Part shown: piece by piece, positions 1 to 8,217 of the stretch
Position numbering within the stretch: position 1 is the first letter of the stretch
Layout: each line of letters starts with the position of its first letter
NCBI RefSeq assembly: GCF_001590685.1
Contig: NZ_CP014616.1
Span: 3,037,001-3,101,000 of the forward strand
Reading direction: 5' to 3'
DNA length: 64,000 bases
Origin: Sporosarcina psychrophila
GTDB lineage: Bacteria > Bacillota > Bacilli > Bacillales_A > Planococcaceae
The notes under the pieces: model-generated
The model's input: the letters and a program-made list of their open reading frames with translations, nothing else
Databases searched by the model: none
What the model was told of the DNA's origin: nothing
Translations under genes and position numbers: made by a program

Positions 1-1
1 A

Positions 2-283
2 CTCAGTATTCTATATTTAAGCCTGCTTTCATCTTTGTTGACGTCATTTCTCTCAAACTATGTGTTAGCTAAAATTCCAGCAGTGCAAATGAGCATTTTT
101 AGTAATTTGGCCACACTCATCACAGTTTTAGCAGGGGTGGTCTTTCTTCAAGAGGCGTTCCTCCTCCACCATTTTATTGGAGCATTTCTGATTTTACTTG
201 GCATTTACTTTGTTAACTTTTCAAGAAAATCCAAACAGATCAAAGAGGGTAATGTATGCCTATCAAAAGACTCAGAGATTTAG
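2..283 (+). CDS. EamA/DMT-family transporter, C-terminal part (5' end outside window)
   Basis: The frame is open from base 2, so the gene starts upstream of the window; a TTG at 35 is only an internal codon. About 93 residues remain. They show two hydrophobic helices with the typical end of an EamA (drug/metabolite transporter) repeat: a stretch around IPAVQMSIFSNLATLITVLA, then VVFLQE, then a final helix ending LGIYFVNFSRK with a short basic cytoplasmic tail. EamA proteins are ten-helix inner-membrane permeases for metabolites or drugs; the substrate cannot be read from this end. Moderately sure of the family. Confidence 0.7.
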   Translation, partial: LSILYLSLLSSLLTSFLSNYVLAKIPAVQMSIFSNLATLITVLAGVVFLQEAFLLHHFIGAFLILLGIYFVNFSRKSKQIKEGNVCLSKDSEI

Positions 284-616
284 TAAGTTCACGCACTTCC
301 CTATACTGCACTTCAAATACGATGAGTACATTCGGAAAGATACAGATTTAACAGAAGTCGAGTGGTTTCAAAGCTGTTACGGCTTAGGCAAATGGTGGAT
401 TATTGGTTTCTTTTATTGATAGTCCTGAGTTACCGGTTCTTTCAAAACAAATTTCAAAGACCATACAAACGGAAACTTTTTATAAATTTAATAGAAAATC
501 GTTCGCACATCGAGGGCGAATATGAACGCTCTATAATTTTTCATAGGTATGTTCTATCTCAAAATCTATAGAACTTTGGTCGACATAAGGAATTCCTCTC
601 CCGTAAATGCAACTCT
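284..616. other. Intergenic stretch without a recognisable gene
   Basis: Short overlapping open frames exist here (for example 198-419 and 362-571) but they overlap each other, lack ribosome binding sites and resemble no family I know. The stretch ends where homology to the LXG toxin copies begins near 617. Confidence 0.4.
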
Positions 617-1213
617 TTCAAGTGTCTGGAAGGCTCCTGCTTTGATTTCCGTACCGATCAGATTATTCTAATCACTGTTCAGTGTAATTGCCGCCCACTG
701 TTTAGACTCAAAATGGACGTCGGTGAGCCCGCCCTTGAAGAGACTTTCGATATCGGCAAGCCATGTCTCCATGATGGAAAGGTCATTCTCTATCGTCATT
801 AAAGCCCTCGTCTGGTTCGCATCAAATTCATACAAATCGGCAATCGTAATATCCCGTTTCCTCCGTGCATCCCGAACCCCTTCCTGCACATCACTATCAT
901 TCAGATGTGGAAGGGCAACGATATCGGCGACCTGATTCATAATGTCGTTGGCTTCGTCAGTGAGACTGCTTGTCAGTCTAGAAATCACCGTAAGTCCTTC
1001 TTCAACTTCTCCTTCAAGGAACGTTTGACGGATGAACCCGTTCGCATTCGGTTCCAGTGCATCGAGTACGGAATCCATTTGGGTGAGGACATTTACGTAA
1101 TTGCTTTTGAACGTCATGAAAAACTGTAAGAACGGCAGGTGGCACTCCGCATAAAATGCACGGATTGCATCACCCCCTTGTCCTTTCAATGAATCTTCCA
1201 TCCCAACAAGTCA
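617..1213 (-). pseudogene. Truncated LXG toxin N-terminal domain (orphan fragment)
   Basis: This matches residues about 35-215 of the LXG toxin at 5081-6424 almost residue for residue (MEDSLKGQGGDAIRAFYAEC, NDIMNQVADIVALPHLN, KRDITIADLYEFDANQTRAL). It lacks the MKVVNISPFH start and the first 30 or so residues. A deletion relative to the 5.7-kb copy causes a stop after ITLNSD, and homology to the part just downstream (positions 617-660) resumes in another frame. There is no toxin tip. It is the last, most decayed unit of the cassette array and is probably not expressed as a functional protein. Confidence 0.85.
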
Positions 1214-1364
1214 TAAGTGAAAGGTTCCTGCTTGTAAAATGATTCAGGCTTGCCATAGAACCTAACACCTTTTTTCAACTATTTTTATAATATTCTGTCT
1301 TTAAAAACATTCCTTATGCATTAATACAATTCTAGTGAACTAAAATATCTAGAAATTAAAAAAT

Positions 1365-1396
1365 GAAGACCACAGTCATGAATAACTGTGGTCTTC
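1365..1396 (-). terminator. Rho-independent terminator after the SUKH gene
   Basis: A perfect 12-bp inverted repeat (GAAGACCACAGT / ACTGTGGTCTTC) with an 8-nt loop is followed on the minus strand by a T-rich tract. It lies about 30 bases past the stop of the gene at 1428-1895 and would end the transcript of the cassette. Confidence 0.85.
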
Positions 1397-1427
1397 CAGA
1401 AACAATTCAGACTATTAATTACCAAGT

Positions 1428-1895
1428 TTATTCTTTCAACATCTCAAGAAAACTCTCGAAATTAGCACTTACATATATTATGGCCGGATAAAAAGTATCG
1501 GATTCCTCGTGTAACCAAAGAGATACTGTTGGAATCATATTTTCCCGGAAATCTAAACAAATGAAGTCCCCACCAAATGCGGTGGCTATAGGGATTAATT
1601 CATCTCCAATCAACTCTGGATTATCTGTCAATCTATCGTCAATTTGACTTAAGACAACAGCAATATCATACTCGCCTAAATCTGATTCCTTAGGGTTTTC
1701 AGAAATACATAAAAAGCGTTCTAATACATTTTCTTTGCCATTGACAAGAAATTTATTAGTTATAGGAATCCCACCATTATAGTGTTTAATAAACTCTAAG
1801 AATGACTCTGGATATATTACATTACTGTAATTCTCTAATTTTTTTATTCGCTCATTGCTAGGTGCATGTATATACGAGTTTTTTTCTATTTTCAT
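1428..1895 (-). CDS. SMI1/KNR4 (SUKH-1) family putative immunity protein
   Basis: This 155-residue acidic cytosolic protein has the SUKH pattern: an N-terminal helix pair, YPESFLEFIKHYNGG, then the core strand LIPIATAFGGDFICLDFR and a C-terminal helix (FESFLEMLKE). SUKH proteins are the commonest immunity proteins of bacterial polymorphic toxins, binding and blocking the cognate toxin tip. Its start codon overlaps the stop of the preceding 42-codon frame (ATGA), the arrangement expected when an immunity gene follows its toxin. Here the toxin has been lost except for that tail, so this is an orphan immunity gene. The family call is firm; the cognate toxin is unknown. Confidence 0.85.
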   Translation of the reverse strand: MKIEKNSYIHAPSNERIKKLENYSNVIYPESFLEFIKHYNGGIPITNKFLVNGKENVLERFLCISENPKESDLGEYDIAVVLSQIDDRLTDNPELIGDELIPIATAFGGDFICLDFRENMIPTVSLWLHEESDTFYPAIIYVSANFESFLEMLKE

Positions 1896-2020
1896 ATTTC
1901 CCCCCTTCCACCTGGTCTATTTGCCCAATGATTTTGGGTTCTTCCACCATTATGATTCGTCACATTGTGAACACCAAATTCAACTAACTCCACTATTCTG
2001 TCTTCTTCACTATATTTCAT
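1892..2020 (-). CDS. 42-residue small frame, probable leftover toxin C-terminus
   Basis: The frame starts MKYSEEDRIVELVEFG and contains HNVTNHNGGRTQNHWANRP before the stop. Its ATG overlaps the stop of the upstream immunity gene (TAATG) and its stop overlaps the ATG of the downstream SUKH gene (ATGA). The His/Asn/Arg-rich end looks like the last 25 residues of a secreted nuclease toxin, and its position directly before an immunity gene fits a toxin tail whose body was deleted by recombination. Whether it is translated is unknown; a translational-coupling role for the SUKH gene is possible. No family was assigned. Confidence 0.45.
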   Translation of the reverse strand: MKYSEEDRIVELVEFGVHNVTNHNGGRTQNHWANRPGGRGEI

Positions 2021-2328
2021 TAAATTTTTACGTTATTCTCAATTAAATACTTATCCCCCAATTTCCCCTTAATTAAGGTTATAGTGTTTTCTACCTTCTT
2101 AAAAAACACGGTCTTTTCATTTTCATTTGAAAATCCTTTGAACTCAAAATTGATAGCATTGTCTTCAAAGAGACTATCGTATATATTCTGTATCTCTAAA
2201 AGCATATTATCAATTTCGTCTTCATCCTCAAGTTCTCCAACTAAGTCATTATCAACTAATTCACCTTGTTCATTATATATCCACATTGGGTAGCATTGAT
2301 ATTCCAGAAATATCTTAATAATGTTCAT
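2020..2328 (-). CDS. Putative immunity protein for the LXG toxin at 2346-3866 (unrecognised family)
   Basis: This 102-residue, very acidic protein (a GELEDEDEIDNMLLEIQ helix) starts MNIIKIFLEYQCYPMWIY. It has a good GGGGGAGA ribosome binding site and begins 17 bases after the toxin stop. There is no signal peptide or membrane segment, so it should be cytosolic. Position, size and charge are those of a toxin-neutralising immunity protein; the function is inferred from context because I cannot name its family. Similar short proteins occur beside LXG toxins in Bacillales. Confidence 0.65.
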   Translation of the reverse strand: MNIIKIFLEYQCYPMWIYNEQGELVDNDLVGELEDEDEIDNMLLEIQNIYDSLFEDNAINFEFKGFSNENEKTVFFKKVENTITLIKGKLGDKYLIENNVKI

Positions 2329-2345
2329 GGTTCTCCCCCTTTTTA

Positions 2346-3866
2346 TTATGGTAATGATTTTGGATTTGCCCCTACAATAAAACCATTATTTCCAACAGTT
2401 ATAGCAACTCTTTGTTTCTGTCCGTTGAAAACTACTTCATAAATTGGTCTTCCGTTTCCTCGACCTTGAGTTCCAACAACTTTCCCTTTACTTAACGCCT
2501 CCATCAGCAAATCTGGAATTTCATTTGATTTAATTCCCTTTGCTGCAAACTCATCTGCATGAAGCATTACATGTTCGAAACCAGCATTTGAATTACCTTT
2601 TTCAATCCAGGCTAATTTACCACTTGCTGTTTTTGTAATAGCCATCAGTTCATCAGGGTTATATTTTACACCATTATTCGCCAGTTCATCTAATAATTCC
2701 GCTGATTTCCATTTTGAGTTACCTATCCCCGTACCACTAACCTTCTCAACTTTCTTAGGACTTATCCACTTCACAATTGAAGATTTCCTAACAAGTCTAA
2801 TACCCGCGTTACCCGCTTTTATCGCTGGCCCAAAAGGGGTAATCGAGGCCATGGACAGTCCCTTGGCCATGTAGGAACTATCGGGATCCGTGATTGTTTT
2901 TAAGTCATCCAGGATTAAGAAGTTAGCTACTCCCAACCCGGCTTTATCAATGAGGCTCAGTTCTTTGGGTCCGTAATCCTTTGAAACACGAACGAGTCCT
3001 TGGTTCATCATGATGTATTCGCCCGTATGTGGATCGATTGCGTAGTCATTCACAGGATTACCCACATGTTGTTCTTTTTCCATTGCGGCATAGAGTGCTT
3101 TCATCTGCTCATCTTCAGAAGTATTCGCCCCTACTAGATTGCCAAGTTCATCACCGGATACTTGTCCCCCATTTACGCCGTCCATCCCGGCCGTCCGTTG
3201 CGCTAAATCTGTCTGAAGTGTATTTTTCGCCGATAATGCTGTCCATTTATCCATTGGGAAGTCAATGGCCGTCACACCGTCAGTGAACAATCCTTCGATA
3301 TCAGAAATCCATGTTTCCATCGTCTTCAGGTCATTCTCTATCGCTATCAAAGCCCTCGTCTGGTTCGCATCAAATTCATACAAATCGGCAATCGTATGAT
3401 CCCGTTTCCTCCGTTCATCCCGAACCCCTTCCTGCACATCACTATCATTCAAATGTGGAAGGGCAACGATATCGGCGACCTGATTCATAATGTCGTTCGC
3501 TTCGTCGGTGAGACTGCTTGTCAGTTGTGAAATTTCTGTAAGTCCGGCTTCAACTTCTCCTTCAAGGAATGTTTCACGGATGAACCCGTTCGCATCCGGC
3601 TCCAATGCATCAAGTGCAGAATCCATTTGGGTGAGGACATTTACGTAAATGCTTTTGAATGTCATGAAAAACTGTAAGAACGGCAGGTGGCACTCCGCAT
3701 AAAATGAACGGATTGCGTCTCCTCCTTGTCCTTTCAATGAATCTTCCAGCGCAAGGAGTCTTTCGACAGCGGTCTCGATTGCTTTCATTTCATTTTCCAA
3801 ACGATTCAGCATGGTATTATTCCGCCGCAAGCCATTGTGGAATGGGCTAATATTTACTACTTTCAT
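2346..3866 (-). CDS. LXG-domain polymorphic toxin, orphan cassette, nuclease-like C-terminal tip
   Basis: The start is placed at 3866 (MKVVNISPFHNGLRRNN) because the 10.2-kb copy starts at the same residue; the frame runs 24 codons further upstream without support. The protein is about 506 residues. Residues 1-210 are the helical LXG domain used for type VII secretion. A linker and pre-toxin region (KELSLIDKAGLGVANFLILD, then SMASITPFGPAIKAGNAGIR) follows. From about residue 375 there is a unique tip with GNSNAGFEHVMLHADEF, GTQGRGNGRPIYEV and NNGFIVGANPKS. The tip resembles the BECR-type (barnase/EndoU/colicin) RNase tips by its His plus RxxYEV-strand layout, which is inference. Up to residue 370 it is nearly identical to the protein at 10200-11759. 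The gene for its putative immunity protein follows after 17 bases. Confidence 0.85.
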   Translation of the reverse strand: MKVVNISPFHNGLRRNNTMLNRLENEMKAIETAVERLLALEDSLKGQGGDAIRSFYAECHLPFLQFFMTFKSIYVNVLTQMDSALDALEPDANGFIRETFLEGEVEAGLTEISQLTSSLTDEANDIMNQVADIVALPHLNDSDVQEGVRDERRKRDHTIADLYEFDANQTRALIAIENDLKTMETWISDIEGLFTDGVTAIDFPMDKWTALSAKNTLQTDLAQRTAGMDGVNGGQVSGDELGNLVGANTSEDEQMKALYAAMEKEQHVGNPVNDYAIDPHTGEYIMMNQGLVRVSKDYGPKELSLIDKAGLGVANFLILDDLKTITDPDSSYMAKGLSMASITPFGPAIKAGNAGIRLVRKSSIVKWISPKKVEKVSGTGIGNSKWKSAELLDELANNGVKYNPDELMAITKTASGKLAWIEKGNSNAGFEHVMLHADEFAAKGIKSNEIPDLLMEALSKGKVVGTQGRGNGRPIYEVVFNGQKQRVAITVGNNGFIVGANPKSLP

Positions 3867-3891
3867 AGCTCCATCGGTATATATGAAAATG

Positions 3892-3934
3892 AACCTATCA
3901 AATACATAAATCTGTATCTTCTCTTTGATAGGTT
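3892..3934 (-). repeat. Perfect 11-bp inverted repeat in the leader of the orphan LXG gene
   Basis: AACCTATCAAA (3892-3902) and TTTGATAGGTT (3924-3934) flank a 21-nt loop, 26 bases upstream of the LXG start. The same leader, with one mismatch in an arm, precedes the LXG gene at 6424, and the two leaders stay similar for roughly 150 bases beyond the start. The complete operon copy at 11759 lacks it. It could be an attenuator, a protein site, or the footprint of a cassette duplication. Confidence 0.6.
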
Positions 3935-4422
3935 CCAAGGCATTTTATATTGTTGAATTTCTGATGAAGATCAGTAAAGTCTACACCATTTTCTATGAAA
4001 AGCTTTGTAAGTACATCCAGTTCATTTTTTTCATAATTACACTATCAGAAGTTATCTCGTTTAGAACCTGACTTCCGATTCGTACAGCAAATGATACAGG
4101 CAGTAAATAATTTAAATGGAATTGTTTTGGCGCTCAAGAGGGGATTCAAAATCGACGATATTCCCGTCCGTGGATTAGTGCGCTCAAACCGCATCAAATA
4201 TACTAGTAATTCTCATCCTTTCCTGCTATTCATATTTATGACCCCTATTAGCTATATTTACATACACCCTATTCTTGTTGTTTGCCGACAATCCAAGATA
4301 AAGAAGGTTTGTCAGTTTAACATCATGAGCAGTTACTTCAAAATCAATATATTACAACCATAAATCGTGGGATCAAGAAAAAAGTCTTGAAAGGTAATAA
4401 GCCAATCAAGGTAAAATTATGT
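3935..4422. other. Inter-cassette region, possible transposase scrap on plus strand
   Basis: The left part is the leader homologous to 6494-6600. Around 4091-4200 on the plus strand the frame NLNGIVLALKRGFKIDDIPV then RGLVRSNRIKY resembles the C-terminal end of an IS transposase (DDE families often end with a 'VRGL' segment), opposite in strand to all neighbours. This is weak evidence. At 4380-4415 a short dyad (CTTGA...TCAAG on the minus strand) with a T-run, similar to one at 6965-6995, may end the upstream immunity transcript. Confidence 0.35.
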
Positions 4423-4947
4423 TTAGAATTTTAAAATGACATCTAAGGTCTTAAATGAAGATGGATCGTTTGCTTTGGAGGCATATAGGTGGGGACTCTC
4501 CAAATTTAACAACTTAAACACTTCACCATTTTCGAATTCTATATTTTTTTTCAATTCTTCAATTACCCCCTTATAATCAACTTTGTCAAATATTTCATTG
4601 GGTAACGTAATTATTATATGTGAATATTTCAACCTATTAGTCCTACATATATATACGTTATAATCAAAAGCAGCTATTTCATAATCTTCTGGAAGACTAT
4701 ATATAGACACAGATGAAATTTCTTCACCTTTTTCCACTGATTCACAAAATTTCCTTTCAATTCTTTTTAGTGAAGTTATCTTGCTACTTTTAATTGACAC
4801 CCCAGAAACGGCCATATAATTCGGCTCGAAATTAAGTGAATTAATAAAATTTATAACATATTTATAAAAATCTAACCACTTTTCAGAATCAAAGGAATCA
4901 ATCTCACCATATAATACAATTGATGTTGTTAATCTCTCTTCCATCAC
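4423..4947 (-). CDS. Putative immunity protein beside the interrupted LXG toxin (unrecognised family)
   Basis: This 174-residue cytosolic protein begins MMEERLTTSIVLYGEIDSFD and has alternating strands and helices without motifs I recognise. It has an ATGAGG ribosome binding site. It begins 16 bases after the end that the toxin at 5081-6424 would have without its internal stop, so it sits exactly where the cognate immunity gene belongs. Function is inferred only from that position. Confidence 0.6.
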   Translation of the reverse strand: MMEERLTTSIVLYGEIDSFDSEKWLDFYKYVINFINSLNFEPNYMAVSGVSIKSSKITSLKRIERKFCESVEKGEEISSVSIYSLPEDYEIAAFDYNVYICRTNRLKYSHIIITLPNEIFDKVDYKGVIEELKKNIEFENGEVFKLLNLESPHLYASKANDPSSFKTLDVILKF

Positions 4948-4963
4948 TAAACCTCATCTCTTT

Positions 4964-5080
4964 TTACTTTTTTGGCGGTAAAATGAATATGTCTCCAGCT
5001 CTATCTATCAAGAGTCTTTGATTATCTTCCATTCTCTCAATTAAGTCTTCCACATTATCTGTTTTACTTGGAACCTCATA
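4964..5080 (-). pseudogene. In-frame continuation of the LXG toxin beyond a TAA stop
   Basis: After ...VVRKDRKID the reading frame meets TAA and then continues open for 38 codons (YEVPSKTDNVEDLIER, NQRLLIDRAGDIFILPPKK) to a second TAA at 4964-4966. The continuation has coding character and completes the expected domain (a strand carrying EVPSKT, then a helix and a final strand), and it ends at the normal distance from the immunity gene. A CAA-to-TAA change is the simplest explanation. Confidence 0.75.
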
Positions 5081-6424
5081 TTAATCAATTTTTCGATCTT
5101 TCCTAACAACCATTATATCAGGTCTTCGATTTGGTTTAATTCCTGGTATTTCGTTTGATAGACCTTTGTTTAAATAAATTTTACTTACATCATCCTTCTT
5201 GGCCAATTCATCAGCTTTATCTATCATTGCTTCCCAATGTCCAGGTGTTTTATTAGTATGTGGTTTGCTAGGGTAATTAATTTTATCCTGTACATTTTCA
5301 CCAGTACCCTTAGACTTATTTTCAACTGCAGAAGTCTTCTTAACGGAAAGATTCCCTTTATATTTGGATGGCTTAACTCCAGGGATGATAGCCAGCGCCA
5401 TTTTTTTGAAGCCTTTTTGGATGATTGCCCTCGGATGGATATAATCCACAAATGCTAGCTTCGTACCTTCAAAATAGTTGTCGAGCTCACGAACACCACC
5501 GTCATCGAATTCTTCTTCCACTTCTTTAACCACTTCGTATTGAATCTGCTTTCTTGTCCCAAGTTGGTATTCCTTAATAATCAGGCCATTTTCATAGATG
5601 TGGAATTTTAACAGGTTGTAGCTTCCATAAGCCCCACGCTCGATTGTCTCGGTTCTTTTACTTTCAAGTGCCTGGAAGGCTCCTGCTTTGATTTCCGTGC
5701 CGATCAGATTATCCTGATCACTATTCCCTAGGCCCCCCGCAACCGCAGAGGTCTGTGGATCAATTCCTGTTTGCAATCCGCTATTCAGTGTAATTGCTGC
5801 CCACTGTTTAGACTCAAAATGGACGCCGGTGAGCCCTTCCTTGAAGAGACTTTCGATATCTGCAAGCCATGTCTCCATGATGGAAAGGTCATTCTCTATC
5901 GCTATTAAAGCCCTCGTCTGGTTCGCATCAAATTCATACAAATCGGCAATCGTAATATCCCGTTTCCTTCGTGCATCCCGAACCCCCTCCTGCACATCAC
6001 TATCATTCAGATGTGGAAGGGCAACGATATCGGCGACCTGATTCATAATGTCATTCGCTTCGTCGGTGAGACTGCTTGTCAGTCTAGAAATTACCGTAAG
6101 TCCTTCTTCAACTTCTCCTTCAAGGAATGTTTCACGGATGAACCCGTTCGCATTCGGTTCCAGTGCATCGAGTGCGGAATCCATTTGGGTGAGGACATTT
6201 GCGTAATTGCTTTTGAACGTCATGAAAAACTTTAAGAACGGCAAGTGGCACTCCGCATAAAATGCGCGGATCGCATCTCCCACTTGTCCTTTCAATGAAT
6301 CTTCCAGCGCAACGAGTCCTTCGACTGCGGTCTCGATTGCTTTCATTTCATTTTCCAAACGATTTAGCATGGTATTATTCCGCCGCAAGCCATCGTGGAA
6401 TGGGCTGATATTTACTACTTTCAT
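5081..6424 (-). CDS. LXG-domain polymorphic toxin with prematurely stopped C-terminal tip
   Basis: The start is set at 6424 (MKVVNISPFHDGLRRNN), matching the other copies; upstream in-frame codons belong to the shared leader. It encodes 447 residues as read. Residues 1-210 are the LXG domain, of the second subtype in this locus (LSIMETWLADIESLFKEGL). Next comes a linker (TSAVAGGLGNSDQDNLIGTE), a strand-rich pre-toxin part (YGSYNLLKFHIYENGLI), then the tip from about residue 395: KTPGHWEAMIDKADELAKKD, IYLNKGLSNEIPG, NRRPDIMVV. The tip with its lost continuation (EVPSKT) resembles a restriction-endonuclease-like nuclease fold (PD...E-x-x-SK), which is inference. The stop removes 38 residues including the presumed catalytic Glu/Lys strand, so the toxin is probably inactive. 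Confidence 0.8.
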   Translation of the reverse strand: MKVVNISPFHDGLRRNNTMLNRLENEMKAIETAVEGLVALEDSLKGQVGDAIRAFYAECHLPFLKFFMTFKSNYANVLTQMDSALDALEPNANGFIRETFLEGEVEEGLTVISRLTSSLTDEANDIMNQVADIVALPHLNDSDVQEGVRDARRKRDITIADLYEFDANQTRALIAIENDLSIMETWLADIESLFKEGLTGVHFESKQWAAITLNSGLQTGIDPQTSAVAGGLGNSDQDNLIGTEIKAGAFQALESKRTETIERGAYGSYNLLKFHIYENGLIIKEYQLGTRKQIQYEVVKEVEEEFDDGGVRELDNYFEGTKLAFVDYIHPRAIIQKGFKKMALAIIPGVKPSKYKGNLSVKKTSAVENKSKGTGENVQDKINYPSKPHTNKTPGHWEAMIDKADELAKKDDVSKIYLNKGLSNEIPGIKPNRRPDIMVVRKDRKID

Positions 6425-6450
6425 AGCGCCATCGGTATATATGAAAAAGG

Positions 6451-6493
6451 AATCTATCAAATACATAAATCTGTATCTTGTCTTTGATAGGTT
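6451..6493 (-). repeat. Second copy of the LXG leader inverted repeat
   Basis: AATCTATCAAA (6451-6461) and TTTGATAGGTT (6483-6493) lie 26 bases upstream of the LXG start at 6424, with the same loop sequence as the copy at 3892-3934. Only one arm position differs between the two copies. Confidence 0.6.
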
Positions 6494-7043
6494 CAAAGGC
6501 ATTATTATTGTTGAATTTCTTATGAAGTTTAGTAATTTTATATGGAAATTTTTGTAGTTACATCCAGTTCATTTTTCCATATTTACACTATCCTTGTAAT
6601 TACATGGACTACAATCACCGGAAAAAACATGATTGTTATAAAGTTTCACAATTGAATGATTGACAGGTACCTGATGCTGATTAACCACATTTCAGGTGAA
6701 GTCATGTCGACAAATCTCCTTTGATAGTTTGTTTCATATTCTCTAGTTCTTTGTTGGTCGCCGGCTTTCTACGTGTGTCTCCATATTCCTCTTCATTTTT
6801 TTGTATTCTGGACAACAATTTTTACCACAAAACTAAAACCTCCTACTAGATTATTTGCCTGGAGGATAAATATCACCTATAGCTAAATTCATAAGTTTGC
6901 TAACCTTCATAGAATTTAGGTTAAAACATGTAAGTATTTTAACCATAAAAACCTATGTAAATAAAAGACCTTGAAAGGTACTTAGCCTATCCAGGTTGAC
7001 ATTAACATATTCTTTTTTTCAAATACTTCCCTACTTTATAAGC
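6494..7043. other. Inter-cassette region with a possible gene scrap
   Basis: The first 110 bases are the leader shared with the 3.9-kb copy. On the minus strand near 6720-6830 an open stretch reads LSRIQKNEEEYGDTRRKPAT then NKELENMKQTIKGDLST and ends without a ribosome binding site; it looks like the end of a lost gene but I cannot name it. A GGTACC occurs at 6668. Near 6963-6997 a dyad (CCTTGA...) similar to that at 4380 may terminate the SUKH transcript. Confidence 0.35.
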
Positions 7044-7481
7044 CTACTCCTCAATTAAATCTATATAATATTCATTATCGTTGGGAAATTTCTTGAAGAA
7101 ATCCTCTAGCGACTCGGCTATTTGAATATCAAAATAAAATACCGGATTATTTACTATTTGCAAATCTAATGATATATATACACCTTCGTTTACTTCAAAG
7201 AAAATAAGTTTATCTTCATCATCATAAAGTTCATCGAGATCTGGGTCAAATTCAAAAATACCTTCTCTTAGTCTAAAATCTGCTGCAGTCCCTGGTCCAA
7301 GTATCCTATTTATCGCATTTGTACTTTGACCTTTAATAAAACCATAACCAACTTCTAAATATAATTGTTTTAAATCATTTGGGAAACTGATACCCATCCT
7401 ATGCTCAGCTTTTAAAATATCATCTTCAGGTACCTTATAGGTTTTATTTTCTAAATCATTTATAAGTTCGAATTCCGCCAT
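7044..7481 (-). CDS. SMI1/KNR4 (SUKH) family putative immunity protein
   Basis: The start at 7481 (MAEFELINDLENKTYKVPED) is chosen because AAGGAGGTAAATAT stands directly before it; the frame extends 30 codons upstream through LXG-fragment sequence. The protein has 145 residues. Features fitting SUKH are KAEHRMGISFPNDLKQLYLE, YGFIKG and an acidic C-terminal part (DLQIVNNPVFYFDIQIAESL). It follows a truncated LXG copy whose stop codon overlaps the ribosome binding site, so it is an orphan immunity gene whose toxin tip was deleted. Confidence 0.75.
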   Translation of the reverse strand: MAEFELINDLENKTYKVPEDDILKAEHRMGISFPNDLKQLYLEVGYGFIKGQSTNAINRILGPGTAADFRLREGIFEFDPDLDELYDDEDKLIFFEVNEGVYISLDLQIVNNPVFYFDIQIAESLEDFFKKFPNDNEYYIDLIEE

Positions 7482-7485
7482 ATAT

Positions 7486-7782
7486 TTACCTCCTTGGGAA
7501 TAATTTTCCTGATGGTGCTCCTTTTCCATGTCTGGGGTCGATTTCCGTACCTTCGAGATTGGCCTGATCACTGTTCTCTACTTCCACTAAAAACGTAGAG
7601 GTTTGTTGATCGACGGCTGTTTTCAATCCACTTTTCAGTGTAATTGTCGCCCACTGTTTAGACACAAAATGGACGCAGGTGAGCCCTTCCTTGAAGAGTC
7701 TTCCGATATCTTCAAGCCATGTCTCCATGATGGAAAGGTCATTCTCTATCGTTATCAAAGCCCTCGTCTGGTTCGCATCAAA
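7486..7782 (-). pseudogene. Truncated LXG fragment, cut by an IS66 end and joined to a foreign tail
   Basis: Residues IENDLSIMETWLEDIGRLFK to EVENSDQANLEGTEI match the middle of the LXG toxin at 5081-6424. Upstream the homology stops exactly at 7783, where an IS66-type end (GTAAGCGCC) begins. Downstream the frame changes to DPRHGKGAPSGKLFPRR and stops inside the ribosome binding site of the SUKH gene. That tail is unrelated to the LXG body and is probably the last residues of the deleted toxin tip. Confidence 0.8.
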
Positions 7783-8200
7783 GTAAGCGCCAAATACTCC
7801 CCACCTTCTAACCTCTTTAGTGTTATGTGATAATCACATTAACATCAATGGTTAGGAGGTTTTTTCATGACAAGAGACGAACGGCGAGCCATGTGGCAGG
7901 TGCGGATTGACACATTTAAAGCGAGTGGTGAGTCCAGCGTCACGGCCTGGTGTGCTACAAATGATATCAGTGTCCAAAGTATATGCATGGCTTAAAAAAG
8001 AAGGGCATAAAACAGATACAGTAAGCACAGCTCATTTGATTAGGGGTTTCCGCTTTTTGAGCGAGTGTATCAAATGAAATCCACTCACAAGGGGATGTTG
8101 GCTGTGAAGTTCAATACCTTCTTTGCCGTCCGAATAAAGAGGTAAATATACTTTTCGACACGATTAAAGAAAATACCTTTAGGGTTGGGGAAGGCTGCGA
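7783..8200 (+). mobile_element. IS66-family remnant with broken tnpA
   Basis: The left end GTAAGCGCCAAATACTCCCC matches the usual IS66 terminus. From ATG 7867, behind TTAGGAGG, a frame reads MTRDERRAMWQVRIDTFKAS then GESSVTAWCATNDISVQS, the typical N-terminus of the IS66 accessory protein TnpA. It then breaks by frameshift and stops near 7995. No TnpB or TnpC transposase follows and no right end was found, so the element is dead. It inserted into an LXG gene and the other half of that gene is missing, implying a later deletion. The right boundary is approximate. Confidence 0.75.
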
Positions 8201-8217
8201 AATGTGAGTTCAATATG

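Noticed and set aside
723..1129. Plus-strand open frames opposite the LXG domains (also near 3029, 5829, 6011, 10931)
   Set aside because: They recur wherever the LXG domain occurs, are antisense shadows of it and have no ribosome binding sites.
2346..3938. Longer toxin start at 3938 with 24 extra residues
   Set aside because: The extra codons lie in the leader inverted repeat, have no ribosome binding site, and the main operon copy starts at MKVVDVSPFH.
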